A program made the translations under genes and the position numbers. 64,000 bases of DNA from JASSUD01 sp031963225. GTDB lineage: Bacteria > Pseudomonadota > Gammaproteobacteria > Burkholderiales > Burkholderiaceae. Below the pieces are notes generated by a model. The model saw only the letters and a list, made by a program, of their open reading frames with translations. It did not search any database and was not told where the DNA came from. The stretch lies in NCBI GenBank assembly GCA_031963225.1, contig JASSUD010000003.1, positions 1 to 64,000 of the forward strand, read 5' to 3'. Numbering within the stretch: position 1 is the stretch's first letter; every line of letters starts with the position of its first letter. Of the stretch, positions 34,954 to 43,518 are shown piece by piece.

Positions 34954-37668
34954 CTAATTTCTATTTTGTAACGCAGCCTCTAAGGCTAAGCGAGCGCTCT
35001 CTCTATCCTTCACCTCATACCGATCGTCTTTATTCACTAGTATATCCAGTAAGATTGACATACCCGTGTTAGGCAACTTGCCATGACGGCCTAATGCGAT
35101 AGCAGCTTGCGCTTTAATCTTCTCATTTTGATCTTGTAGTGCAGTCTCTAAGGCTGAGCGGGTGTTCTCTAACAGCGTGGGTTGCTTGCCTAATATAAAG
35201 GCAGCTTCAGCTTTATCCTTTACTCTATACAACTTGCCTTTACTTGCTAGCACATCCAGTAAAATTGGTATGCCCGTGTCAGGCAGCTCGTCATACAAGC
35301 CTAACGCGATAGCGGCTTTAGCTCTAACCTTCTCATCTTTAACTTGAAGCACCGCTTCCAAAAATGGGCGTGCTTGCTCGGATAAGATGGGTTGTCTCTT
35401 CAATGCAGTGGCAGCGCTAACTCTATCCTCCATATCATACATCCCATTTTTATCTGCTATCACCTCCAGTAAGATTTGGAGGGCGGTGTCAGATGCCGGG
35501 AAATGGTAGGTTAAAGCCACAGCAACTGCGGCTTTAACCTGCTCATCTTTATCTTGAAGCACCGCTTCCAAAAATAAGCGTACTTGCTCTGATAAGATGG
35601 GTTGTCTATTCAATGCAGTGGCAGCATTAACTCTATCCTCTATCTCATATACCCCATTTTTATTCGCTATCACCTCCAGCAAGATTTGGATAGTGCTGTC
35701 AGATACTGGGAAAAGGTAGGCTAAAGCTGGAACAACTATAGCTTTAACCCTTTCTTCTTCATCTTGAAGCACTGCTTCCAAAAATAGGTGAACTTGCTCT
35801 GATAAGGTAGATTGTTTTAGTAATGCAGTGCCAGCATTAATTCTAAACACCGCCTCATAATACCCACTTTTATTCGCTATCACCTCCAGTAAAATTTGGA
35901 GGGTGGTATCAGGCAACGAGAAATGCCGGCCTAAAGCTATGGTAACTGCAGCTTTAACCCGCTCATCTTTATCTTGAAGCACTGCTTCTAAAAATGGGCG
36001 AAATTGCTCGGATAAGGTAGACTGTTTAAGTAATGCAAAGGCAGCGTTCACTCTATGCGCCGCTCTATATTTCCCATTTTTATTCGCTATCACTTCCAGT
36101 AAAATTTGGAGAGTGGTATCAGGCAATGAGAAATGGCAGCCTAAAACCACAGCAACTGCAGCTTTAACCTGCTCATCTTTATCTTGAAGCACTGCTTCCA
36201 AAAATGGGCGAAATTGCTCGGATAAGCTAGATTGTTGAAATAATATATCAGCAATGATAACCCTAATCTCCGACGCATAATGCCTATTTTCATTTTTCAA
36301 AATATCAATCAATAATTGAATTTCAGTTTCAGACAGCGCTTTATTACCAATGAAATTTCTGAGCAAATTGAAAATATTTTCTTTTTGCTGCTTATCATCC
36401 TTAAGCCTTTGTGTGTACACCTCACACTCTTGCTTATGTACTTCCACTGTTTTTATTGCTGCTTCAAGCAGTTGTTTATCTGCTTCAATTTCTTGCATTA
36501 ACGCTACACGCTTTTTAATTTGCCATTTAACCTCTGGCATTGCCGCTTTGCCCTGTTGTAATCGCGCGTCAAGCTTTTGTTTACCTGCTTCAATCTCTTG
36601 CATTAATACGTCAAATTCTTGCTTTTCTACTTTAAGCTCTTTTAGCAGCCATTCTAACTCTATATTATTTTCGTTAAGCAAACATATTAGCGCTTCATAG
36701 CTGCCCCCATTTGCTTTCATTTTTTGTAGCTTCGCTACACGTTTCTGGATAAAAATTTCATACTTTTCTATAAGCGTTTGATAATTTTTTATTAGCTCTT
36801 CATGATTTTGTGTTAGTAGTTCAATCTCTTTCCTATCTGCTTCGCTTCTTTGCTCATTGGCTTCATGCACTTGCTTAGTTGCTTCAAGCTCTTGTAGTAG
36901 CGTTTCAAAATCTTGATCCAATGTGTCAAGCTTTTGCATTAATGCTTCAGACTTTTGGTTATCTTTAAAGCTAAGTGGGAGCGCTTTAAATTCTTGCATT
37001 AACGTTTCGCGCTTTTTCTTATTGGCTTCCAACTCTTGCTTATTTACTTTATTTTTTTGCACAAGCGCTTCAATCTCTTCTGCGCGCTTTTGCCCATTTT
37101 TTACAATGTTTTGAATTTTCGCTTCACGTGCTCGCTCATCCACCTCAATTTCTTTTAATAGCGCTTCAATTTCCTGCGTATTTGCTTCGCGCTTTTGCTC
37201 TCGTTCTAGTTCCGCCCGTTCTTTTTGCTGAATCTCAACCATTTGGCTTAGCATGACCTGATTTTTAGCTTCAAGCGCTTGCTTCAAGCTGGCATTTTCT
37301 TGATCCAAGGTTGCATTCACTTTGCTCAGATTTTTAGTCATGCTCGATTGCTGTAATAACCTTTGGCGGGCAACTTCATGCTCTTGTATTAATGCGCTCA
37401 GTGCTGCATCTTGAGCCTCAATGTGGCTCACTACTCCCTCTATATCTGGCACCTCCATTTCTTGGTAATTGACTTCTCTTTGTTGGTTTCCCGATGCTTC
37501 TAGCTTAAGGGTGGCTATTTCTTGTAGTAATTGTTCTATGGTTCTATCACGCTCTATCAACGCATTTTGCATACTCGATGCTACGGTCCGAAAATCTTGC
37601 GCTGGAGAGGGTTCTGATACAGAAGGGGTGGTGCTGCTAATGGAAGGGGTAGGGGTAATGCTAGACAT
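34954..37668 (-). CDS. Coiled-coil protein with C-terminal HEAT-like ~70-residue tandem repeats
   Basis: The ATG at 37668 follows ACGGAGAAAAGTCA and gives 904 aa (the frame is open to 37713). Residues ~45-440 are continuous Glu/Lys/Gln coiled coil with repeated 'LMQEIEA.KQ' patterns. Residues ~455-890 are about six tandem ~70-aa units, each pairing an FLEAVLQDKDE(Q/R)VKAAVAVAL helix with a LPDTxLQILLEVIANKNG helix and a RVNAATAL helix, like HEAT or armadillo repeats. DNA of adjacent units is very similar, implying recent expansion. A helical-repeat scaffold on a coiled-coil stalk suggests protein binding. Target unknown. Confidence 0.65.
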   Translation of the reverse strand: MSSITPTPSISSTTPSVSEPSPAQDFRTVASSMQNALIERDRTIEQLLQEIATLKLEASGNQQREVNYQEMEVPDIEGVVSHIEAQDAALSALIQEHEVARQRLLQQSSMTKNLSKVNATLDQENASLKQALEAKNQVMLSQMVEIQQKERAELEREQKREANTQEIEALLKEIEVDERAREAKIQNIVKNGQKRAEEIEALVQKNKVNKQELEANKKKRETLMQEFKALPLSFKDNQKSEALMQKLDTLDQDFETLLQELEATKQVHEANEQRSEADRKEIELLTQNHEELIKNYQTLIEKYEIFIQKRVAKLQKMKANGGSYEALICLLNENNIELEWLLKELKVEKQEFDVLMQEIEAGKQKLDARLQQGKAAMPEVKWQIKKRVALMQEIEADKQLLEAAIKTVEVHKQECEVYTQRLKDDKQQKENIFNLLRNFIGNKALSETEIQLLIDILKNENRHYASEIRVIIADILFQQSSLSEQFRPFLEAVLQDKDEQVKAAVAVVLGCHFSLPDTTLQILLEVIANKNGKYRAAHRVNAAFALLKQSTLSEQFRPFLEAVLQDKDERVKAAVTIALGRHFSLPDTTLQILLEVIANKSGYYEAVFRINAGTALLKQSTLSEQVHLFLEAVLQDEEERVKAIVVPALAYLFPVSDSTIQILLEVIANKNGVYEIEDRVNAATALNRQPILSEQVRLFLEAVLQDKDEQVKAAVAVALTYHFPASDTALQILLEVIADKNGMYDMEDRVSAATALKRQPILSEQARPFLEAVLQVKDEKVRAKAAIALGLYDELPDTGIPILLDVLASKGKLYRVKDKAEAAFILGKQPTLLENTRSALETALQDQNEKIKAQAAIALGRHGKLPNTGMSILLDILVNKDDRYEVKDRESARLALEAALQNRN

Positions 37669-37825
37669 TGACTTTTCTCCGTTAAAGATCTTATTGATCA
37701 TAGCTATAAACAAAGTTTGAAAATAAGCGGGGCTTTAACGGATATTTGGAGTAACTCTAGCTTGGGATAGGGGGATGAAGTGTTGATTAGTACATACAAA
37801 AAAGCGAAGGTTAAAGGTTAGTGGT

Positions 37826-38140
37826 ATGCATGTTGGGGTTTGTGGCTCATCGCCAACCTACCGTTCTAAAATTTGCATATGTATTTTAAAAGCAGGGGTT
37901 AAAAGGCGCGGTGGTATGCATGTTGGGGTTCGTTCCTCACCACCAACCTACCGTTCTAAAATTTGCATATGTATTTTAAAAGCAGGGGTTAAGAGGCGCG
38001 GTGGTATGCATGTTGGGGTTCGTTCCTCACCGCCAACCTACCGTTCTAAAATTTGCATAGGCGCATCAGAAGCAGCAGTGGTTAAAAGGTAGTGTGATAT
38101 GCGTGTTGGAATTCGTGCTTCACCGCCAATCTACCGTTTG
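37826..38140. repeat. Tandem array of four REP-like units, 90-bp period
   Basis: TGTTGGGGTT starts at 37831, 37921 and 38011, exactly 90 bp apart; a diverged fourth copy (TGTTGGAATT) starts at 38104. Each unit has the REP arm followed by CCGTTCTAAAATTTGCATA and an AGCAGGGGTTAA segment. Because 90 is divisible by three, the array is open in one frame, but that ORF is not a gene. The last copy overlaps the 3' end of waaA. Confidence 0.88.
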
Positions 38141-39454
38141 TATTGCTTCTAGGGTGCGCTGTGTGGCGCCTTGGTGGGTGGTGGCAAAAACTTTGGCGGC
38201 TTTGCGCATGCTTTCGGTGGTTGATGGGTTTCCCCACAGGGTGCGCAGCGCAGCACCTAGGGTTTGTGCATTGGCTATGCGTTGTGCAGCGCCTGCTGTA
38301 ATTGCATCGTTTGTAGCTTGTTCAAAATTAAAAGTATAAGGCCCTAATAGTACGGGAAGGCCGATTGCGCAGGCTTCGATAAGGTTTTGTCCTCCAAAGG
38401 GTAGTAAGCTCCCTCCAATAAACGCTATATCTGCCGCGGCATAATAGGCAGCCAATTCTCCCATCGAATCTCCTAGTATGACCTGGATCTCTGGCGCTAT
38501 TTTATAAAGGGGAGGCACTGGGCTGGGAGTATCGATAGGGTGTGTGTTTTGTGTATTCCAGGCACTGCGCCGCTCAAAGTGCCACCCTCCTCTTTCTAGC
38601 TGTGTAGCCACTTCTTCAAATCGAGCTGCATGGCGAGGAACGAGAATCAATAATGCTTTTTCGCTATAACCGCTGTGGAGAAAGGCTTCTAGTATGAGGG
38701 CTTCTTCTCCTTCTCGGGTGCTAGCAGCGACCCATACAGGCCTTTGTAAGCCTATAGCTTCGCGCCAAGCCTGGCCTTTTTCTAATAGAGCAGGCAAAGG
38801 GTGCATATCAAATTTCATATTACCAACTGTCCTAACGGCAGAAGCGCCCAGGGCTGCTAATCGGCTAGCATCTGCTAAGGTTTGGGCTAGTATCAACGTA
38901 AAGCTAGCAAAGGTTTCTCTTATCATCGATGTCCACTGCATAGCCCGGCGATATTTTTGATAAGAGCGCTCAGATAGGCGCGCATTGACTAATACGGTAG
39001 GAATTTTTGCTTGCTTGCAGCGGTGTAATAAAGTCGGCCAAATTTCTGTTTCGAAAATAATGCCGATTACAGGTTGATAGTGCTGCAAAAAGCGCTGTAC
39101 CGCCCAGCTCATATCGTAAGGAAGGTAGCAGCGCAGGACCCGTTCGCCCCACAGCGCTTTGCTACGTGCTCGCCCGCCTGGTGACATATGGGTAATTAGA
39201 ATTTTGGCCTGCGGATAATGTGCAAGTAATGCATCTATCAATGGTTGAGCGGCATGCGTCTCTCCTACGGAGACTGCATGGATCCAAATCAGAGCTTGGC
39301 CGTGTGCTACGGTGTTATGAACGGGTGCGTAGCCAAAGCGCTCTGCAATATGACGCTTATAGGCGGGCTCACGGCGGGCTCGCCAGAATAAGCGGCATAC
39401 GGCAAAGGGAGCAAGCAACCACCAAGCAGCGGCATACAAAAAACGAAAGAGCAT
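38120..39454 (-). CDS. waaA: 3-deoxy-D-manno-octulosonic acid (Kdo) transferase WaaA
   Basis: 444 aa, GT30 glycosyltransferase. It attaches Kdo from CMP-Kdo to lipid IVA at the cytoplasmic face of the inner membrane. N-terminal anchor helix (~1-20), SVGETHAAQPLI, the IIFETEIWPTLLHRC segment and the C-terminal IGGSLLPFGGQNLIEACAIG and PYTFNFEQATNDA motifs are as in the family. The final codons (VDWR and TGA stop) are read from the edge of a REP-like repeat, so the native C terminus has been replaced. Start follows a weak ribosome-binding site. Confidence 0.93.
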   Translation of the reverse strand: MLFRFLYAAAWWLLAPFAVCRLFWRARREPAYKRHIAERFGYAPVHNTVAHGQALIWIHAVSVGETHAAQPLIDALLAHYPQAKILITHMSPGGRARSKALWGERVLRCYLPYDMSWAVQRFLQHYQPVIGIIFETEIWPTLLHRCKQAKIPTVLVNARLSERSYQKYRRAMQWTSMIRETFASFTLILAQTLADASRLAALGASAVRTVGNMKFDMHPLPALLEKGQAWREAIGLQRPVWVAASTREGEEALILEAFLHSGYSEKALLILVPRHAARFEEVATQLERGGWHFERRSAWNTQNTHPIDTPSPVPPLYKIAPEIQVILGDSMGELAAYYAAADIAFIGGSLLPFGGQNLIEACAIGLPVLLGPYTFNFEQATNDAITAGAAQRIANAQTLGAALRTLWGNPSTTESMRKAAKVFATTHQGATQRTLEAIQTVDWR

Positions 39455-39583
39455 AAACAGAAATCACTGAAAAAGTGCTGCGCACAGAGCGTTGCTATAG
39501 AAAAATAACAGGACTTTTATGCGCTAAAGCCCCTATTATCCCTCATTTAATATAAGCACTCTATAGCAAAAAATATTTCTTTT

Positions 39584-40330
39584 TTATCTTATATAGTTAT
39601 TAAAAATAGCGCTCTGTACATTCTTTGACCAAGATTCCCACCCTTGTTGCGTAGTATCTTCAAATTCTATGGGCACTATACTTTGTACCTCTTCTGGGTT
39701 AGCTTTAATATTTTTATATTCTGATTCTTGTATCTCTTTATCAGCCGCCCTTATTCCCAATATAAATGCATGGTATTCTTTTAAACTGATCACATCTACA
39801 CTCAGTTTATTTTTATTTTTGTTAAATGCATTTTCACTTGCATTTCTACTGGCCAGATCAAAAAAAACATATAATGAATTATATATCTGACCTTTGGTTC
39901 TTTCGGTCAAATTATAGTAATTTTTTATTCTAAAAATATTCCTCTCTACCTCATTATTATATTCAACACTATGTAGCAACCTTATACGCTCTATGTCATA
40001 TTTTCCAGCTTCATCCACCGCCAAGCAAATAAAATTGCATAGTGTATAAAATATATCTTTTCCTGCATTCACCTCTTGCATATTTCCATCAAAATAAAAA
40101 ACTCTTTCTTTATATCCAAAAAGATTTGTTTTTTTTCTTGGCACATGATTACTTCTGAATTCAGATGGCCTTTTATTTATTTGCGCCCCCTCTTCCTTCT
40201 TTGAATTTTCATTTTTTGTTTTGCTGCATGTTGTTTTTACATCCTCTGCTTTGTAAAATATATTTCTTATTTGTTCATATGTACTATTTTGACGACCCCA
40301 GAAAGAGTTGGCCAACCCTCTTATATTCAT
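39584..40330 (-). CDS. Unrecognised AT-rich protein
   Basis: 248 aa from the ATG at 40330; the frame opens at 40381 and neither start has a good ribosome-binding site. The N terminus is basic (EDVKTTCSKTKNENSKKEE), then a mostly helical domain (~80-245) including YDIERIRLLHSVEY and NSLYVFFDLASRNASENA. The end (FEDTTQQGWESWSKNVQSAI) vaguely resembles the end of the 1319-aa protein (ISNGWENS-type), and its FFDLAS helix resembles its SIKDYFFDE segment. That may mean a shared C-terminal domain, but identity is too low to be sure. Confidence 0.5.
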   Translation of the reverse strand: MNIRGLANSFWGRQNSTYEQIRNIFYKAEDVKTTCSKTKNENSKKEEGAQINKRPSEFRSNHVPRKKTNLFGYKERVFYFDGNMQEVNAGKDIFYTLCNFICLAVDEAGKYDIERIRLLHSVEYNNEVERNIFRIKNYYNLTERTKGQIYNSLYVFFDLASRNASENAFNKNKNKLSVDVISLKEYHAFILGIRAADKEIQESEYKNIKANPEEVQSIVPIEFEDTTQQGWESWSKNVQSAIFNNYIR

Positions 40331-40738
40331 AAAATTCACTTTTCTATAATTTAATATAAAATTATCCTCTATAGCGCGCAATACATTTCTTTACCTCTGC
40401 ATCCCATATTAAATTTACGATGCAATTTATAAAGATTTTTTTCTAAGCACCACACAACGACGGATGCTTACACGCTTATACGCATAATTCTTCAACTTAA
40501 AGTTATGCGAGACTATACGTAATACTATGTGCATATAGCCTTATACACATAGAGCTATAATCTGGTTTTCGTATCAGAAAGTGTGAATTTTTATATATCA
40601 AATATTTAAGCTCCCCTATCTTACAAGCAAATAATTTTAGCGCCATATAATTTATAAAATAATTTTTTCAGGCAACCATATATTTCCATTTCGTGTGTAA
40701 TTTTCACATTACCCATCATATCTCAATACATTTCAAAA

Positions 40739-41908
40739 TCATCTACTATTAACAAATTCCTTAAAATAGCTTCTCTCTCTGGCATCCTCGAACAGTTCTA
40801 ATGTTGTAATAAATGATTTTCTCTCAAATGACGCGCCCCCTAATTGCACAGCATTCACTCTATATTTTAATTTTTTATAAAAAATTTCTTTTTCTAACTT
40901 ATTAAAATTAAATTTTTTAGAAAACATTTTTGTGACATAACGAATTCCGCTTTTTTTATTTATATTTATACGTTTTTTTCTTGAGAATCTAGCGGTGGAA
41001 TTTATTTCTAATTTCTTATAATCTATCCACTTAGAAGATAAATTATCAAATGACTCTCCATTAAAGAAATTTACATATTTCTTGTAATTGGAAATTTCTT
41101 CTACATTTCCAGTTACTGCCTTCTCTTCCCCTATTGAATCAGAAAAATTTTGCAATGCAATCATTGGAGACACATTATTTTTGCAACTCTCCCTACACAG
41201 CTTAACCATCTCCAAAATATTTTCATAGCTTAACTGCCACTTCATATAAGATAAAGTGCTTGCAAATTCCTTTGCCGTATCTACGTCTGGATTACAGTTA
41301 TCTATAAACTTTTTTAAAATAAATTCTACATCCTCAGGATTACTTAAATTTACATCTCGCATCTCTATATATTTTTCTTCGCAAACCACATCCAACTTTC
41401 CTCCTTTAAAAATATTCTCTTCTTTTGACTCAATTTCGTAGGCAAAAACAAACATTTTCTTTTGCATTGAAAAATCTTCTGCCACACTTAAATTTTTTAT
41501 AAAATCATCATATTTTTTTAGCGCTTTTTCTTTATTTTCATTACCATGTATAATGGCCTGGCCTTTTATGATGTTATTTTTATAAGGTGAGGAAGGGGTT
41601 GCCATCAGACTTCCAGGACTCACCGTGGAAGGGCTTACCACAGAAGGACTAGCTATAGAGGGCGCATTATCTGTATTTATGCTTAAGCACACGCTTCTAT
41701 TTGATATAGCTGCAGATTGGCGTGGAAGAATAGAAGAAATAGATCGTTTTAAAGCACTAAAGAAATTCGCGTCTAATGAGTTTCTTTTAGATATATTTGA
41801 TGCATTCGTACCACCTTGGAAAGACGGCGATGGAGCAGTATGTTTTGGTACTGATATAGCGAGAGGCTGTGGTGCTGCTTTATTCGCATACTTTGTTTCG
41901 CCTAACAT
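40739..41908 (-). CDS. Unrecognised AT-rich protein with Ser/Pro-rich N terminus
   Basis: 389 aa from the ATG at 41908, preceded by AAGGGGAAAGTG. Residues ~1-110 are Ser/Pro/Ala-rich and include three successive SPS(V/T)VSP-like units near 85-100. The remainder is a helical, Lys/Asn/Glu-rich domain (~125-389) with no recognisable motif. The long Ser-rich leader resembles secretion leaders of type III effectors. The 40331-40738 gap downstream is AT-rich, with no gene seen. Confidence 0.55.
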   Translation of the reverse strand: MLGETKYANKAAPQPLAISVPKHTAPSPSFQGGTNASNISKRNSLDANFFSALKRSISSILPRQSAAISNRSVCLSINTDNAPSIASPSVVSPSTVSPGSLMATPSSPYKNNIIKGQAIIHGNENKEKALKKYDDFIKNLSVAEDFSMQKKMFVFAYEIESKEENIFKGGKLDVVCEEKYIEMRDVNLSNPEDVEFILKKFIDNCNPDVDTAKEFASTLSYMKWQLSYENILEMVKLCRESCKNNVSPMIALQNFSDSIGEEKAVTGNVEEISNYKKYVNFFNGESFDNLSSKWIDYKKLEINSTARFSRKKRININKKSGIRYVTKMFSKKFNFNKLEKEIFYKKLKYRVNAVQLGGASFERKSFITTLELFEDARERSYFKEFVNSR

Positions 41909-42107
41909 CACTTTCCCCTTACCTACAGCACCTTCTAATAATGCCCCCAGCTATTGGTTTGCACAAAGGTGGCATCCCTTAGAGTGGTGAGTGATTTTTA
42001 TTTTTAATAAGTCACCTACTCTTACCAATGCAGTGTGCTTCAATTTGATTTTTTATTGTTTTTATAGAGAAAAAAAGTAGAGGACTGCGAACTGGTTTTT
42101 TATTAAG

Positions 42108-42178
42108 TGATGTTACGCAGGTATTCAAAAAGACAGTGGTCAGCATGTTGGGGTTCGTGCCTCACCACCAACCTACCA
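42108..42178. repeat. REP-like half-site with extended flank, uninterrupted counterpart of the 59475 locus
   Basis: GTGATGTTACGCAGGTATTC + AAAAAG... precedes GCATGTTGGGGTTCGTGCCT + CACCACCAACCTACC. The same flank and arm recur at ~59475-59680, where the arm is split by a 122-bp insertion. This copy therefore shows the pre-insertion structure. Downstream text (CCTTTTCTTGTGGCTGGTG) also matches. Confidence 0.85.
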
Positions 42179-42234
42179 TCCTTTACCTTTTCTTGTGGCT
42201 GGTGGAGTTTGATAGAACCCTTCTGCATGGGCAT

Positions 42235-43269
42235 TTAGAGCTTTGCCCATACCCCTAAGGTCTGTAGCGCTTGTTCTACTTCTTGGAGTGTAGGAGGATG
42301 GGCTGCGCCTCCTATATTAATAGTGCTTGGCACACCATGCCCTCCTACTCGCCACGCTGTATCAAAATTGTAAAGCTCGATAGTGGGGCGTTTTAGTGCG
42401 CAGGCAATGTGTACCAGACCGGTATCCACTCCTACTACTGCTTTCGCTTGTTGCAGTAATTCTATGATTTCAAGCCAATCTAGGCGCTGAGGTAGTACAT
42501 AGGCGCTGGGCCCGCTCGCTGCTGCGATGGATTGGCTGGTCTCTCTCTCTGCTGCACTTCCCCAAGGAAGTATGATTTTAAATCCTTGTGCTATGGTTTT
42601 ATTGCTAAGGGCGATCCATGTGGCTAAGGGCCATTCTTTATCTGCACGTGAAGTGGCATGTATAAATACTAAATAGGGATGAGGTGGAAGGCCCATCTGA
42701 TCCAGTTTGCTAGTCAGATTTTTGTTAGATCCTGGGGCCTGAGTAGGCAAGCCAAAATCAATGTCTTTAGCGATTTGAGGAATAGGATCGCCTAGCGCAG
42801 TGGCAACGAGTTGGCGTGAACGCTCGATGACGTGCAGTTTTGGAGAAAGCCAGATGCTGCGGCGGTAAAACAAACGTGCAGGCCATTCGTAGCTGGAGTC
42901 TTGTGAGCGGTTGCCTAGGCCTATGACTGGGCCTCTGGCTAAGCAGCCGGCTAATGCGGTTTTGACTAAGCCTTGGCAGTCGATAATTACGTCGTACGGT
43001 TCGCGATGCAGTGTTTTATAGAGTGTGCGGATTTCATGCCAGGTTTGGCGCGCTATTGAAGGAATCCACCAGCGTTTACGCCAGCGGCGTAGCGCAAAAG
43101 GAATCACATGACGCACGCCTTTGACTTGACGCACTAGATTTATAAAGGCTTCTTCTACTAGCCAGTCAATCTGTGCATCAGGATGCAGCCTTAGAATATC
43201 GGCTACAACAGGCAGGTTGTGCACCACATCACCCAACGAAGAAACGCGAATTATTAGAATACGGAGCAT
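42235..43269 (-). CDS. waaC: LPS heptosyltransferase I WaaC
   Basis: 344 aa, GT9 family. It adds the first L-glycero-D-manno-heptose to Kdo2-lipid A. MLRILIIRVSSLGDVVHNLP is the diagnostic N terminus; YDVIIDCQGLVKTALAG, FIHATSRADKEWPLATW and VGVDTGLVHIACALKRPTI mark the acceptor and ADP-heptose sites. It follows waaA and precedes the phosphomannomutase on the same strand, as in Burkholderia, but the genes are separated by repeats and unrecognised genes. Confidence 0.93.
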   Translation of the reverse strand: MLRILIIRVSSLGDVVHNLPVVADILRLHPDAQIDWLVEEAFINLVRQVKGVRHVIPFALRRWRKRWWIPSIARQTWHEIRTLYKTLHREPYDVIIDCQGLVKTALAGCLARGPVIGLGNRSQDSSYEWPARLFYRRSIWLSPKLHVIERSRQLVATALGDPIPQIAKDIDFGLPTQAPGSNKNLTSKLDQMGLPPHPYLVFIHATSRADKEWPLATWIALSNKTIAQGFKIILPWGSAAERETSQSIAAASGPSAYVLPQRLDWLEIIELLQQAKAVVGVDTGLVHIACALKRPTIELYNFDTAWRVGGHGVPSTINIGGAAHPPTLQEVEQALQTLGVWAKL

Positions 43270-43358
43270 GGCACAGGGATTTTTTAGGAAGAGAAAGTGT
43301 GAGTTTGCTCTTAGGGTAATTAGAAATAGGCTTTAAATGATGATTAAAAGTCAGTGGT

Positions 43359-43434
43359 GTGCATGTTGGGGTTCCTTCGTCACCACCAACCTACCGTTCA
43401 TGTAGGTTGGTGGTGACGTACGAACCCCAACATG
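43359..43434. repeat. REP-like palindromic repeat pair
   Basis: TGTTGGGGTTCCTTCGTCAC arm and its inverted copy GTAGGTTGGTGGTGACGTAC + GAACCCCAACA, separated by 4-10 bases. Between waaC and the phosphomannomutase gene. Confidence 0.85.
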
Positions 43435-43518
43435 ATTACCACGGGCCTTTCGAAACCTGCATATACACAGCCCCAAAGCCACGATTATAAGTTGGCGGTG
43501 TACGCCACACCAACCCTC

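Noticed and set aside
37826..38092. 88-aa open frame with repeated MHVGVRSSPPTYRSK units
   Set aside because: It is the REP-like array, open because its 90-bp period is a multiple of three; the same words appear at other REP sites in other frames.
37826..38140. Regular repeats resembling a CRISPR array
   Set aside because: The spacing sequences are also repeated, not unique, the unit matches the dispersed REP family and no cas genes are present.
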